A model generated the notes under the pieces. It was not told the origin of the DNA and made no database searches. It saw only the letters and a program-made list of their open reading frames with translations. A program made the position numbers and the translations under genes. This document shows, one piece after another, positions 45,326-55,805 of a DNA stretch of 64,000 nucleotides (positions are counted from its first letter, which is position 1; each line of letters opens with the position of its first letter). Source of the stretch: Symbiodinium microadriaticum (Eukaryota; Sar; Dinophyceae; Suessiales; Symbiodiniaceae); NCBI GenBank assembly GCA_001939145.1, contig LSRX01000472.1, forward strand, positions 276,704 to 340,703. The letters are read 5' to 3'.

Positions 45326-46168
45326 TCAGCAAGCTAGGATACCAGCCCCCAGCCCCAGCCTTGGCAAGCGAGACGGATCCATGTTCTGTTTCAAGCACTG
45401 CAAGCTTTTTGACTGCAAACCTGAGGGAAGTGAACATGCACAGTTCAGACAAGCAGCTGGGAGAGCTGGCTGGGTCTGCATCTTCTTTTCTTGACTCTGG
45501 TCGTTCGTGGACGTGATGTCAGCCGCTGGCCGTTCATCTGGGCTGGCCACGGGCAGCACACGGCGAAGCTGCCGGACTTTACCTGTGCAAGTGTTGGACT
45601 GCGTCCCAGTGAGGCCGTCCTCGTCGAATGTCAGCGCATACCAGAACTTTCCATGGCAGATATGCTGAATCGTCCCCGGCTCATCCTTGAACTTGCAGCC
45701 TGGGCGGAAAGGAATCCACCCATCATCTCCCTGCACTTCCCAACTGGATGCCACCACCGGTTTGCGCTCCTTGCCCGTATCCTTGCCCCCGTCGCGGCTC
45801 TCCTCTTTCTTGCCCTTGGGGGGACGGGCGTCCTGTTTCACCTTGAGCGCGGGCGATGTGCGCGCCGGGTTCGCAGGCCGTCCATCCCGGGCAGGGGAGC
45901 TCCCTCCTGCGTTCACTTCGTGAAGCTTCAGGACACCTGGGCTGGGGGCAGGCGGTCGACCATCAGACGTGCGCGTCTTCGATGGGGACTCGTTGTTCGA
46001 CGGCCTTTCGAGGTGATTCCGAGACTTCGCCGGGGACTCACCATTCGAGGGCCGCTCCGTTTGGTTGCGGGCTTTGGCTGGGGACTCCCCTGCGGTGCCT
46101 TGCCGCTCTGGTTGGCCACGAGGCTTTGTTGGGGACTCGCTTGTGCTCGACGGTCTCTCTTTGTGAAC
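45326..46168 (-). CDS. WWE-domain protein with Ser-Pro repeats (exon)
   Basis: The frame containing ATG 45916 stays open upstream to a likely acceptor (CCTGCGAG|G at 46168), so the true start is probably in another exon. From 46168 it encodes about four copies of a 17-residue unit (ERPSNGESPAKSRNHL-like), then a basic linker (PPKGKKEESRDGGKDTG). A WWE domain follows at about 45748-45555: SSWEVQGDDGWIPF, GKFWYALTFDEDG, TQSNTCTGKVRQLRR. WWE folds bind (iso-)ADP-ribose in poly-ADP-ribose in known proteins such as RNF146 and several PARPs. After LRR a GTGTGC could be a donor; sequence beyond it to the stop at 45326 is less protein-like. Confidence 0.8.
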   Translation of the reverse strand, partial: VHKERPSSTSESPTKPRGQPERQGTAGESPAKARNQTERPSNGESPAKSRNHLERPSNNESPSKTRTSDGRPPAPSPGVLKLHEVNAGGSSPARDGRPANPARTSPALKVKQDARPPKGKKEESRDGGKDTGKERKPVVASSWEVQGDDGWIPFRPGCKFKDEPGTIQHICHGKFWYALTFDEDGLTGTQSNTCTGKVRQLRRVLPVASPDERPAADITSTNDQSQEKKMQTQPALPAACLNCACSLPSGLQSKSLQCLKQNMDPSRLPRLGLGAGILAC

Positions 46169-46477
46169 CTCGCAGGGAGACTACCGAAAACATCAAAATG
46201 GGATTCCGGCCCTGTTGGTGGTTGAATGGAGCATCAGTGATGGTGCTTTGGATGTTTGCTTTGCCTGATTCAACTGTTCAACTCTACCTATCCTGAATGA
46301 AACTGCGGAGGGAGCTGGTTGGACTACGTAGTCTTTCGCCCCTATACCCACGTATGACGAGGGATTTGCATGTCAGAGCTTCCCCTAACTTGAACATGCT
46401 TGAACTTCTTTCGGCACATGCTCTTACTCAAACTTCTCTCAATTGATTGGTCGGTTGCTGGTGCAAAAAACCCAGCA

Positions 46478-46533
46478 GTCACCCTCATCGTGCGCAAAGG
46501 TTTGAGTCACCTTCATCGTGCGCAAAGGTTTGA
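46478..46533. repeat. 28-bp tandem duplication
   Basis: GTCACC(C/T)TCATCGTGCGCAAAG followed by GTTTGA, repeated twice head to tail with one difference. Confidence 0.9.
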
Positions 46534-46755
46534 CACCTCAGAATTAGAAGAATTACAAGAATCATCTACTACTAGAATCTAGAACAATTATCTACTCCCA
46601 GTACCCCCCCTTACCCGCTGTTACTCCTCCCCTTAGGCGCTGTTACTACAACCCTACCCGCTGTTACTGGGAACGCTTACCTCGCAGGAGGCACCAGCAT
46701 TGACACTGCGCTTGCAAGATGCAGACTCCACTGACTCCAGATCTAAGCTTGGTCC

Positions 46756-48528
46756 CTATATGCTCTTTACGCAAATCCCGTCGGGCCTGGCCTTGAGAGC
46801 AGGGGAGGTGCACGCCATGGCTCCAGGGAGCATGCGCCCTTCCTTCGAAACCGGCCAGCTGGCAGTGACTTCCTGCAAGGCCTCGGCTGGAGGGTTCGGC
46901 GTGCGGCTGCGTGGAGGCGGGCTCACACTTCGGCATCTGAAAGAGCTCGGCCCAGCCGATTCCGTGCCGGTGCCATCGTGGCCCTGCTTCAGGAGCATTG
47001 CCTTGTTGGCTCGTGGCTCAATCAGGGGCCTCTTGTGCCGTCCCACATCAGCCGGGGCAGAGTAAATCACGTGATAGGCTGGGCACATGCGCCGGGCGGA
47101 CATGATGCGCCAAACACCAAAGGATCTCTCGTCGTCTCCATCACTCACGTCGGGCACGCATGCAACAACAAATAGAGCAAAGAGTCGGGCCTTGTGGCCA
47201 TCCTCGTCATCTACTTCGGGTCCCGGGCCTTTGGAGGCGTAAGAGTGGGCTTTCTCAGCCAAGCCGCCGAGCCAGCTACCTTTCGTAAGGTGGCCGCAGG
47301 ATGGGTCGAGTCCATTTTCGGCGATCAGGGGCGCATACTCCCAACGAGTGCCGTGCAGCTTCATGAACTGCTTGTGCGTTTTCTGTGATCTGGCTTGGCG
47401 CTCGAGAGAATCCTGCTCCTCTGCGCAGAACCTGCGCAACAAAGCCGGCTGCTCCACACGGCGCATCTCCACAATCTTGACACGGTCAGGATTCATACTG
47501 TCATAGAATATGTTCTCAATGCACTCGCACTCCTCTATGGAAAGCGGTCCACCTTCCTGCCTTGCAGCCTTCCAGAGCTCAAGTAGCTCAGCCAGCTGCT
47601 GTTTGCCATTCTGGCGGGTAGGCTCTGGAGATGGGGATGGTGTCCGGCTGCACACCTCGTCCACAGACTGATCATCTGATCCCACTGTCCGGCAGCTCGG
47701 AGAGCCACTGGGAGATCTGGAATCGGAGGCTTGTCGAGCGCCTTTCCCATCTCGACCTCGGGGAACCTCCAGCAGCCTCGCTGGCTTAGAATCCGGGGAA
47801 AGGCTCCCCGCTTCCGGTGCCTCCGGCTTCTCTTTGCCTTCTGGCACTTCCTCGGCCCGCTCGAAGTTGCTGGTGGCCCAGGACATGCAAGCAACATCCG
47901 AAGGGGCCGTGGCGGGGGCCGGGTGCTTGGCAACGTCGGGGCCTGAGCTCGGGCTCACCACCTCGCGGCTTGCCCTGGCTTCGCTTTGCTTGGCAGGGCC
48001 TGGAACTGGAGTCGCGGAGGCCGGAGGGACGGGGGCGGACGGCTTCACAAGTGTATCTAGCAAAGGTGCGCTTGCCCTCATTTTGCAGTCAGGTGCATTG
48101 TGGGCGCTGCCTTGCGAAGCGTCTGGTGCTGGTCCGACACGGACTGGAGTGACCGGAGAGCCCGGCTTTACAGCTATCGTGTCGGGAGACGGCCTGACAG
48201 GAGCAGGAGATGTCTTGGTCTCTCTCCCAGGTGCAGAAACTTCCATCCATCGAGGCTTTTGGGGTTGTGGCGAGCCCGGACAGTTGGGCACCGACCCTGG
48301 CATCATCGGAGAAACCTGCGGCACCTGTCCCTGCACACGCTGCATAAACATGGCTTGAAGGGGCTGGAGCGGAGCCGGGGGACCCGGTTGGGTCCCTGGC
48401 TGAGGCTGCGGAGCCCCGGGCTGGAGAACTTGCTTCACTGGCTGCGACACCGGCTGCGACACCGGCAGTGCCGGCTGTGTGCTTGCGCTCCGTGGCGCAG
48501 CCGGGACGAAGACACGAAGCTGGTCCAT
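46756..48528 (-). CDS. PARP-catalytic-like protein with Pro-rich N-terminus
   Basis: 590 codons from ATG 48528. Residues 1 to about 300 are Pro/Ala/Ser/Gln-rich and probably disordered. From about 310 the sequence follows a PARP catalytic domain: helix AELLELWKAARQEGG, VKIVEMRRVEQPALLRRF (family V..V.RI.N..LW..F), LHGTRW (the His-Gly-Thr NAD site, His 392), IAENGLDPSCGHLTKGSWLG, AEKAHSYASKG (the Tyr of the SYA motif, about 430), LFALFVVACVPD and CPAYHVIYSAP. At the place of the third H-Y-E residue the closest alignment gives Ala instead of Glu, so poly-ADP-ribosylation is doubtful; mono-transfer or an inactive fold is possible. No intron is needed across the ORF. Two WWE genes flank it; many PARPs carry WWE and catalytic domains in one chain. 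Confidence 0.75.
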   Translation of the reverse strand: MDQLRVFVPAAPRSASTQPALPVSQPVSQPVKQVLQPGAPQPQPGTQPGPPAPLQPLQAMFMQRVQGQVPQVSPMMPGSVPNCPGSPQPQKPRWMEVSAPGRETKTSPAPVRPSPDTIAVKPGSPVTPVRVGPAPDASQGSAHNAPDCKMRASAPLLDTLVKPSAPVPPASATPVPGPAKQSEARASREVVSPSSGPDVAKHPAPATAPSDVACMSWATSNFERAEEVPEGKEKPEAPEAGSLSPDSKPARLLEVPRGRDGKGARQASDSRSPSGSPSCRTVGSDDQSVDEVCSRTPSPSPEPTRQNGKQQLAELLELWKAARQEGGPLSIEECECIENIFYDSMNPDRVKIVEMRRVEQPALLRRFCAEEQDSLERQARSQKTHKQFMKLHGTRWEYAPLIAENGLDPSCGHLTKGSWLGGLAEKAHSYASKGPGPEVDDEDGHKARLFALFVVACVPDVSDGDDERSFGVWRIMSARRMCPAYHVIYSAPADVGRHKRPLIEPRANKAMLLKQGHDGTGTESAGPSSFRCRSVSPPPRSRTPNPPAEALQEVTASWPVSKEGRMLPGAMACTSPALKARPDGICVKSI

Positions 48529-48807
48529 GGCTGCCAAAGCACAGGTCTACCCCTTAAACCCCCCGAACCACAAACTGCGGAGCCGATGAGGAAGAAACGT
48601 TCAGGACAGAAGCAAGCCTTCACCGGAGCAATTGCAGCACTGTGACTACAAAAAGGGCAGAGAAAATGAGGCTACCGGTAGCATTCGTAGCTAGAGCCTT
48701 TACCCCTCAAAATAATTTCGACCCGATCAGGCCCTCGGCCGGGACCTGCCGACATGGCATCGCTGCGAGGCGAATCGTGAGAAGAGGATATGAGTCAGTT
48801 CTCTAGA

Positions 48808-48877
48808 TTAGGGTCCCTTTTGGGTCCTCTTTATAAGGGTGCCGTAAAAGTAGGGGACCAAAAAAGGGGACCCAAGT
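48808..48877. mobile_element. Short foldback (MITE-like) element
   Basis: GGGTCCCTTTTGGGTCC (48811-48827) is inverted as GGGGACCAAAAAAGGGGACC (48853-48872), with AAGGGTGCCGTAAAAGTA between them. The core TACGGCACCCTTA recurs in the element at 63113-63184 in the opposite orientation. Confidence 0.7.
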
Positions 48878-49334
48878 TTGGAACACTGCCCGTATGGACA
48901 CAGGAGTTGGTATAATTTGCTGTAACTTCAACTTCCTTCTAAACTGGGAAACGAGCCAGATCCTTGCAAATGAACCTTGCGTGCACGGATAGGTAGAGTA
49001 GAGTAACTGAGCAGCACTGCAGGACATGCTTTCCGAGATGTCTCCTGACTCCTGCAGCTATCGTCATTTTCGTTGGGATCAATCGGTTCGGAGCTGGTAG
49101 CATGAATCATGCTTCTAGGAAGCGCTACCAGTAACAAGATCTATCAGAAGGCAGAAAGCGTTGTGCTTTCCTCCGCGAAGTTCGCATGCTCTCGAACATC
49201 CTACGATTGTCCAAGCGCTGCGGTTTCAAACTTCAGGGACTTACGTGCAATCTCTCTCGACACTTCTTCCGCTTACTCAGGTCAAGTGCCTGAGCAAGCG
49301 ACGTTGCCATGTCTAAAGTTCAAATTTGGACCCT

Positions 49335-50273
49335 TCAGGCTTTGGACTTCAGTGGCCGCATGAAGCGAGGAACGTTGCCGTTCGAGGCAGTCGTCGCTGC
49401 CGGAGCTCTCGGTGCACTTGGAGCGGCGGTTGCCTTATGCGCAGCCTCAGACACCTGTGGCCTTGTTGCTGCCGCTGGCTTGGACGTGCGGAGAGCGAAC
49501 TTCTGAGCGCTCTTAACCGGGGCGCCTCCTGCGGCAGCCGCCGCAGGATATCCAGCATTCGTAGTGCGCCTAACCTGTCGGTTGGCTTGCGCTGCCATGG
49601 CAGCAGACTCCACAGGCGCTGCACCGACGTCGGCTGGTCCAGCTCCGTTGGCGGGTCGCCTTCGGATTCCGGTGCCTTCCCAAGCCGGGGCTGCCTCCCC
49701 TTTGCGCTGACGTTGGATGCGACGGACCTTACCGGTCGTCAGGTTTGTCTGAGTGCCGTGGCCCTCATCCTCGAAGTGGACTTCGAAAGTGTAGCGTCCG
49801 AGAGTGTAGCGCAGAGGCTCGTCCGTGTTACCGTCGAAAGGCTCGTTTCCCGGCATCCATGGACTCCAGCCCTTCTCCAGCTCAATAAGCCACTGGTACT
49901 CACCTTCGTAGGATGCGGTGTTGTTGGTCGCGAGGTAGCAGCAGGTGGGCAAGTTGCTGTCAATTTTGGTAGCTTGCATGGGCTTGTCGGACATGTCCTG
50001 GGCAATGGTCTGAGGCTGCTGGACCTCCTCCTCACCCGAGGCAGGTGGCGCCTGGCCCTTTGCCACGAAGCACAGCGCACGGGCTTTGCCTGTGGAGAGG
50101 TTGGTGGAGGTGCCTTCGGTCTCGTTGTGGAAGTCGACCTGGAACTCCGTCTTGCCGAACATGTAGCGGAAAGGCTCGGTGGGTCCTTGAAATTTCTGCT
50201 CTCCCACCATCCAGGCACTCCAGCCCCGCTCCAACTTGATCAGCCACTCGCCTTCGACAGCCATGGCAGCCAT
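49335..50273 (-). CDS. Protein with two WWE domains
   Basis: 312 codons from ATG 50273. WWE 1 spans about residues 9-69 (EWLIKLERGWSAWM, RYMFGKTEFQVDF, GTSTNLSTGKARAL). WWE 2 spans about 126-188 (YQWLIELEKGWSPWMPG, RYTLGRYTFEVHF, GTQTNLTTGKVRRIQR). Both keep the Trp, the central GxxxFxVxF strand and the TN..TGK.R turn of the family. In known tandem-WWE proteins (Deltex) the pair binds partner or ADP-ribose. Residues 195-312 are Ala/Pro/Arg-rich and probably disordered. There is no catalytic domain, so a reader or adaptor role is likely. It lies upstream of the PARP-like gene on the same strand, about 0.8 kb away. Confidence 0.88.
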   Translation of the reverse strand: MAAMAVEGEWLIKLERGWSAWMVGEQKFQGPTEPFRYMFGKTEFQVDFHNETEGTSTNLSTGKARALCFVAKGQAPPASGEEEVQQPQTIAQDMSDKPMQATKIDSNLPTCCYLATNNTASYEGEYQWLIELEKGWSPWMPGNEPFDGNTDEPLRYTLGRYTFEVHFEDEGHGTQTNLTTGKVRRIQRQRKGEAAPAWEGTGIRRRPANGAGPADVGAAPVESAAMAAQANRQVRRTTNAGYPAAAAAGGAPVKSAQKFALRTSKPAAATRPQVSEAAHKATAAPSAPRAPAATTASNGNVPRFMRPLKSKA

Positions 50274-50279
50274 CAGCAG

Positions 50280-52240
50280 ATGCTACTCTTGGTGTGTACT
50301 GACTAAGACCTCGAGCCTGTGTAGGGCGCTTGCAGAGCGAAGACACAAATGGTGCCGCAAGCAAAAACAAGAGCAACCCATCATGTCAAGAAGCCAGCAA
50401 TGCTCTAAGACTGTCTGGCAACAGAAGGGGTTATCCGCGCTTTCTCGACATGATGAAGGCTGAAGCACGAGTAAGGCATCGAAGTATGTGACAGTGCGAA
50501 GCACCGCTGTGATGCACCACTCTCTGAACCTCGCGTTATCTCGCGGTGGCGTTTGCTCGGGGATGGTGCAGCATCAGTGTGCGGGGAGTGGTGACGAATC
50601 GTGGCGATAACCAAGAATAGCTCGTTCCGCTGGCTGAATGGCCCGCATGCTCAGTGCGCAGTCGGCGTCGACCAACAGTGCTGGCACAAATTTCTGCGCC
50701 AGACTCAACCAGGGTCAGAAACCAGACTTTCCGCTCCGTGTATCTGGTCAGGAGACCCTGCAGGATCGAAGAGCTCGAAGCCATTTTCACACTCTGGAGA
50801 GGACGTTGCGTCGTTGCAGGATCGCTTCTTGTGCCAAGCAGAGTGTCAGCGCCTCAGTATAGACCCGCGGCCCACTGAACACCTCTACTAGCCCCGTTTA
50901 GGAACACGGCGTGCAGGCAGGTGGCGAATGAGTGCTCAGGTGCTTCGACTCCACGATCCTGCAGCAGGGCGACCATTGCTGCCAACACCTGGAAGGAAGA
51001 TTCGGCTCTGAAAGAGTGGCAGTTGTGCACAATTCCTGCTTTGATTCGTGGGAGCTATTGCTCATCCCTCGAAAGCAGCCTCGGATCGCGGAGCCTCCGC
51101 ATCTGTCAGGTAGCGCTTTCGAGCCAGCCTCGCATGCTGCAAGAGTGCATGCCAAGCTCTCAAAGTTGGCAGATTTTTCTTGCGCATCCAGTCGGATTTG
51201 ACACCCTCATGCCACTGATCAGCCAATTTGTGAGAACCCTGCTGGCTTCGTCATGCTCGGACTACGACTGACTGTGCCACCGAACGACTGGGCGATAGCC
51301 TACGGAGGAGGACATTGACATGGAGCGACCTAAAACTTAGTGCCACTTCGGCGCCAAAGGCGGGTGTCGCGGTCATCTGGAGGAGGGCGCCATTGCTGCC
51401 GAACCGCATTATCTTTGAAGACGGTGTCCAGAAAATGCAGCATCTCCTGACCCCACAGGCGCCCAGGGATGATCAACGAATAAGAGACTTCAGATTTAAG
51501 ATACTAGCCCTGATTTTCCTATGTACCTAGAATCCTTTTACTCAGGGGGTCTAAGTCTACGCTTGGCCCTTCTCATTCCCTAAAGGACGTGCTGTAAAGC
51601 CGAGCTTCAGCACAATCCATCTCACTTCTCAGCACCGGAATGGCAGTGACCCGCTTCGAGTGCTTTAAGTTGATCCGCATTGCTTTGCTGTTGCGGTGCC
51701 AGAAAGCACGCAGTTCTTCGCACAAGGATGCAGGCTTCTCTGGGAGCACCTGTTGGCAGTCAAAAAAGGGGCCTGTGCAAACTGCAAAACATGCCGACAA
51801 GCCAGAACCGTCAGAGGATAGACTGTGGTCAAGAAAGTTGAATTAGCCAGCGTTTGGGGTCCGGAATGCAGATATTCAACAAATGCCAGCCGTGGCAACA
51901 GTACCACAGTGGTTACAACTCGCAGCCAAGGAGGGCAACTCTTGACTTCGAGGCAAAGGTTCTTCAGCCATCAGGTGTCATGTTGACTGCTGTGTTACCC
52001 TAGAGTCCTTCAGGGGTCTAGGGAACACTCACTCCTTTTTGCTCTGCATAGGGGCGGGGGTGCGACCGAAAGACTTTAACATTATTGCTAGTGGCAAAAG
52101 GCTTTTAGCAGAACTATTATTTGCCACGTGTGGCTTCTGACACCAATGACATCCCAAAGCTGCACTGCACATCCCCTCCAACGTCCACCACTATCACTAA
52201 GGCTCCGAATACTGAAATTTGTGTACACGCCGTGCGCAGC
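50280..52240. other. No gene I can support
   Basis: Short competing open frames on both strands, with no motif and no strong repeat. This may be intergenic sequence upstream of the two-WWE gene. Confidence 0.45.
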
Positions 52241-52259
52241 ATTTCGAAAGCTGGCTGAA

Positions 52260-53177
52260 TCAAAGCCTCAGTTCAGCACTAAAGCGCTGTCGTCGCAAAC
52301 TTTGGTACGAACACAGCAGGTCGTGTGAAGCTGGGAAAGGACGTCCGGTGGCACGTGACGCGCGTTCCCTACCGACATAGCTAGGGCAGCTAGGGCTGGG
52401 TACAGGCGTTTCCTTCGTGCATGTGCTCCATGTTACTGGCGCATCCATCGCCAGAGAGATTGCGCGCACTAGCTGCAAACGCTGGTTCAGCTGACAAACT
52501 AGCTCCTCGAATCTACAGTAACAGAGATTTGTCAAGGGGTGCCCACACCTGCTGACGCCCGTGCATGAGGACATTGGTGTTGTATTGTATTGTCGTCATC
52601 ACTGGGCGATTCAATGGACTGCTTCATTAATGCCAATACGCCCGTTTTGTCAATGTCACTCGGATCCGAGCAGGAAGTTGCAGAAAATTCTGCATGGCTG
52701 TATGCTTACCGATGTGTCTGGGCATGACAAGTTCGGTTCGTAGAAGCGCAGGCAAGCCAAGTCCCATGCCTTTAAGAATCTGGGGCTGACGGCTCTAGCG
52801 AAACACTCCGGCCGATCAAGAGGAGGGACGGATAGGGCCGGTAAGGTAATGGTGTCGCATTATGCGATTTTCCATGCGCGAAAGAGCCGACCCGCCTCGT
52901 AGCCCAGCCAGCCCAAGACTGCAAGTGCCAGGCCATCCTTCGCTTTCTCTACGCGCCAGCGTTTCAGAGCAGCGGGTTGTTTCCGGCCCTCCATGGCCTC
53001 GCAGATTCCAGGACAAGCTCGATCTCTTCGCTGCAGACACAGTGGGTGGACTACGTTTGGATATGTGATATGGGCCCTGAAGCTCCGAATTGGTTCATGC
53101 CAGACTTCAGAACCTACTCTCCGATCAAGCACATTCAGCATGACGACCTCGACTGAAGCATCCAGGTCCAGTATCAT
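52260..53177 (-). CDS. Candidate exons of an unknown gene
   Basis: Minus-strand pieces near 53165-53040 (LDASVEVVMLNVLDRRVGSE then VWHEPIRSFRAHITYPNV), 52960-52860 (KDGLALAVLGWLGYEAGRLF) and 52515-52420 (FEELVCQLNQRLQLVRAISL, after TTACTGTAG) read like protein. No family recognised; phases unresolved. Confidence 0.3.
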
Positions 53178-53379
53178 CCAGTACTAGGCAACAGCCCGAA
53201 TCCACATCTCAAGTCTAGTCAAGTCAGATGCACTCTGGGACTTCACACTTCACCTGGTCCCGAGCGAATATGTCGCTGTTGAAGTCGCTCTTGGTCGACA
53301 GGTGTTGCTTAGTGTGCACAGAGGACAAGACACAAGACTCGTCGAGAAGAATAAAAAATGATAAAACAGTGTGCCGGGA

Positions 53380-53660
53380 ATTTTGAGCAAGATTGCCACG
53401 CAATCTTGCAATCATGGTCTCGCTGACTAGTTTACCTTTTAGACCAAGATTGCAACCAAGATTGTCCCGCAATCTTGGTCTCCGAAGGAAAACTAGTCGG
53501 CGAGCAAGTGGGGCAAGGAGGGGAGTAAGATGGCCAAGCAATCTTGCAATCTTGGTCTCCAGAACGTCAACTAGTCGGCAAGCAAGTGGGGCAGGGCTAA
53601 GATGACCAGGATTGCTTGGCAATCTTGCTCCCCCCCCTTGCCTGACCAAGACTGCCAAGA
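53380..53660. repeat. Hairpin-rich repeat array
   Basis: The motif CAAGATTGC/GCAATCTTG occurs at least eight times in both orientations. Clear hairpins: 53387-53409 (10-bp arms, 3-nt loop), 53456-53478 (9-bp arms) and one near 53610-53630. In addition a unit starting AACTAGTCGGC(G/A)AGCAAG is tandemly repeated at about 53490 and 53568. Confidence 0.85.
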
Positions 53661-53719
53661 CGATTATTCAAAATAATTGTTCTCAATAGGATAAAAGGAC
53701 ATAAAAGGACTGCTCTAAG

Positions 53720-54773
53720 TCATTGCGGCTTAGCCCGCTTAGCCTCGAAGAAGAGCAGGTCTCCGGGATTCGGGACGGCAGCGTCCAGAAGCGGTCTCGC
53801 AAGGAAGGCTGCGACGCACCAAGGATACAACTGCACATCCTCGATCTTGTTGGCATGGAAAAAAATGGCCAAAGACCTCGCAGTTGGGAAAGGAGGCAGC
53901 TCTGGCAGGTAGCCAAGCTCTTTGAGAGCCTTTCCGACCTCTTGGAAGACTTCCTGGGCCCTCTCCTCCTCGTACTCTCGTTGAAACCTGGCTTCAAAGG
54001 CCTCCTTGAAGCCGGGGTTGCTTGGAGGAACTCGAAATCGGCAGGACTCCACGCCGGAGAGGGCGCAGCGCTGCTCATCGCTCCTGTAGGGCACGAGAGC
54101 CACGGAGCGGATGCCGCGATTCTGTAGCTGCAGGTGATAATCCAGAAAGTCGGAATCCGTGGAGGCGATGGCTATGCAGCTGTCAGGACTTGCTGTGGCA
54201 ATTGAATTCGCCATCTCCATAATGGCAGCATCGTTAGGGTCGGGTAGATCCGTGGTATTCTTCCGCTCGACTTTCTGGAATTGAATTCCATGCTGTGTCA
54301 AGTGCGATTTCCATGAGCTTGCCAAATGTGGAGCTCCGAAGCAAACCGCCACTTTAGGCCTTGCGGAGGACACAGTCAGAGGTGTTCAGAGGTGCTTGAA
54401 TGGGGTTGGTGTCTTCAAAGCTGGTTCAAAGGTCTCCGGCACTTAACAATATAGTTCAATAGGGTGAAAGGCGAACTGTCAAGTCATGGCTTGGGCATGC
54501 CGGCCTTTCTCCGGACATCGTCTGCACTGCCAGCAACACAGATTCAAACCACTGAGGTCCGATTTGATCTCCATCAATTAGCAGGGCGACCTTGTCCGTC
54601 CGTCGTGTTGTCCGTCCCTGAGATGCGCAAAGTTCTGTACGACCTGGCCTCCCAAGCTGCAGAGTTCGCAAGAGGGCTCGGGGGGCCTGGCCCTGCCCCT
54701 TGTGATGGACCAAGAGCGCAACAGCAGCTGCTGCCAAGCCAGCTTTGCGAGGCTTGCCATGGAGAGCTACCAT
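53720..54773 (-). CDS. NYN-domain (PIN-like nuclease) protein, two exons
   Basis: Exon 1 runs from ATG 54773 to about 54523 and ends with KVALLIDGDQIGPQWFESVL. Exon 2 starts at 54359 after CTCCGCAAG and runs to the stop at 53720. Joined at an apparent GA donor, the phase is kept (LLAVQ then PKVAVCFGAP). NYN hallmarks are present: the first Asp in LLIDGDQI, Asp in PNDAAIMEMA, and the STDSDFLDY motif followed by LQNRGIRSVALVP. Family members cut or bind RNA through a metal-binding acidic pocket, and all acidic positions are kept. The C-terminal 90 residues have a helical KALKELGYLPELPPF segment of unknown role. The N-terminal 60 residues are basic and Ala-rich, perhaps a targeting extension. 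Confidence 0.82.
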
Positions 54774-55714
54774 TGTAGGTGCATGAGGGCTGGCATCTGA
54801 GGAAGCTGCAAGTGCAGCACTGAGCCAGAATATCGCATGGGCCCATGGTGTTCAAGGCCATCTGGTGCAACCGACATGGTCTGCAGAACAATCCGAGGCA
54901 AAGCTTCAACGTGTAATCTCTGCAGCGCATCGTCCTGTAAGAATCGATCTCCCGCGGAAAATGAGATAATGGAGCCACGAGCTTGCACTTGCACACAAGG
55001 ACTCTTACAACAGAGACCCGTTGTTTGCACTGCTCAGCTAGGTTTTCCAGCGAGCAGTAGAAAGAAGCGTTAACCGGTGTGGCAGTGCCAACTCCCTGTG
55101 TCGCTCTGACTGTTGTTGACCGGCGACTTCAACTCATACAGGCTCAAGGAAGGCAACAGTCAGAGGAGACAGGACTGGGATGAGGTTAAATTAGCTTGGG
55201 GCCCAAGGCCTCTTCAGGCCACGGGCCAATTTCAGGAACGTCAACGATCCCCCCCCCATGCCCAAAGAGTCATTAGCCCGACAAGTGGAAGGAGACATGC
55301 GCTGCGCGCAATGGAAATGGATCGGCGCGGGTATAGCCTTTCTGCAGCCCGGTGCCGATGTCTCGTGAGGCCTTCATTCCTGTCTCTGCCGAAATTCCGA
55401 AACAACGAGCGACTGCTGCATCACCGATGGTACCAACTTAACCATTGTGAGCGAGAGCAGCGTACCAGCAACTGGGCGACAGAGACTAGCAGAGAAAAGC
55501 TCGTGCGGAGGAAGCCCTCGCTTCAGACTTGTACTGCATGATCTGTATGTACGGACAATCACAGTTCCGCTTCATATGTGCATGGAAATTAGGAGCCTTT
55601 GGACCTCGGCATTTTCCAAGGAAGTGTTTCGTCTTGTGTGCGCAGTTCTGTTTGATGAGTCGCGTGTGCATCACCTCGTTTGACGGAGAACTGCTTCTAC
55701 CACTCATTTGGGAC

Positions 55715-55805
55715 TTTCCGAAAATTAGGGTACCTTATTTTGGGGTCCTTATAATAAGGATCCTACTATCTAGGGTACTATACTAGGGTCCCCTATTTTC
55801 GGAAA
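55715..55805. mobile_element. Palindromic MITE-like element
   Basis: Perfect 11-bp terminal inverted repeats TTTCCGAAAAT (55715-55725) and ATTTTCGGAAA (55795-55805) enclose AGGGTACC and AGGGTCCC motifs and an inner hairpin TCCTTA-TAA-TAAGGA. It carries no coding capacity. Confidence 0.8.

Noticed and set aside
45491-46225. 244-codon plus-strand frame
   Set aside because: Antisense to the WWE exon and its Ser-Pro repeats; no domain of its own.
49326-50306. Long plus-strand frame opposite the two-WWE gene
   Set aside because: Antisense shadow of a GC-rich coding region; the minus strand carries clear WWE domains.
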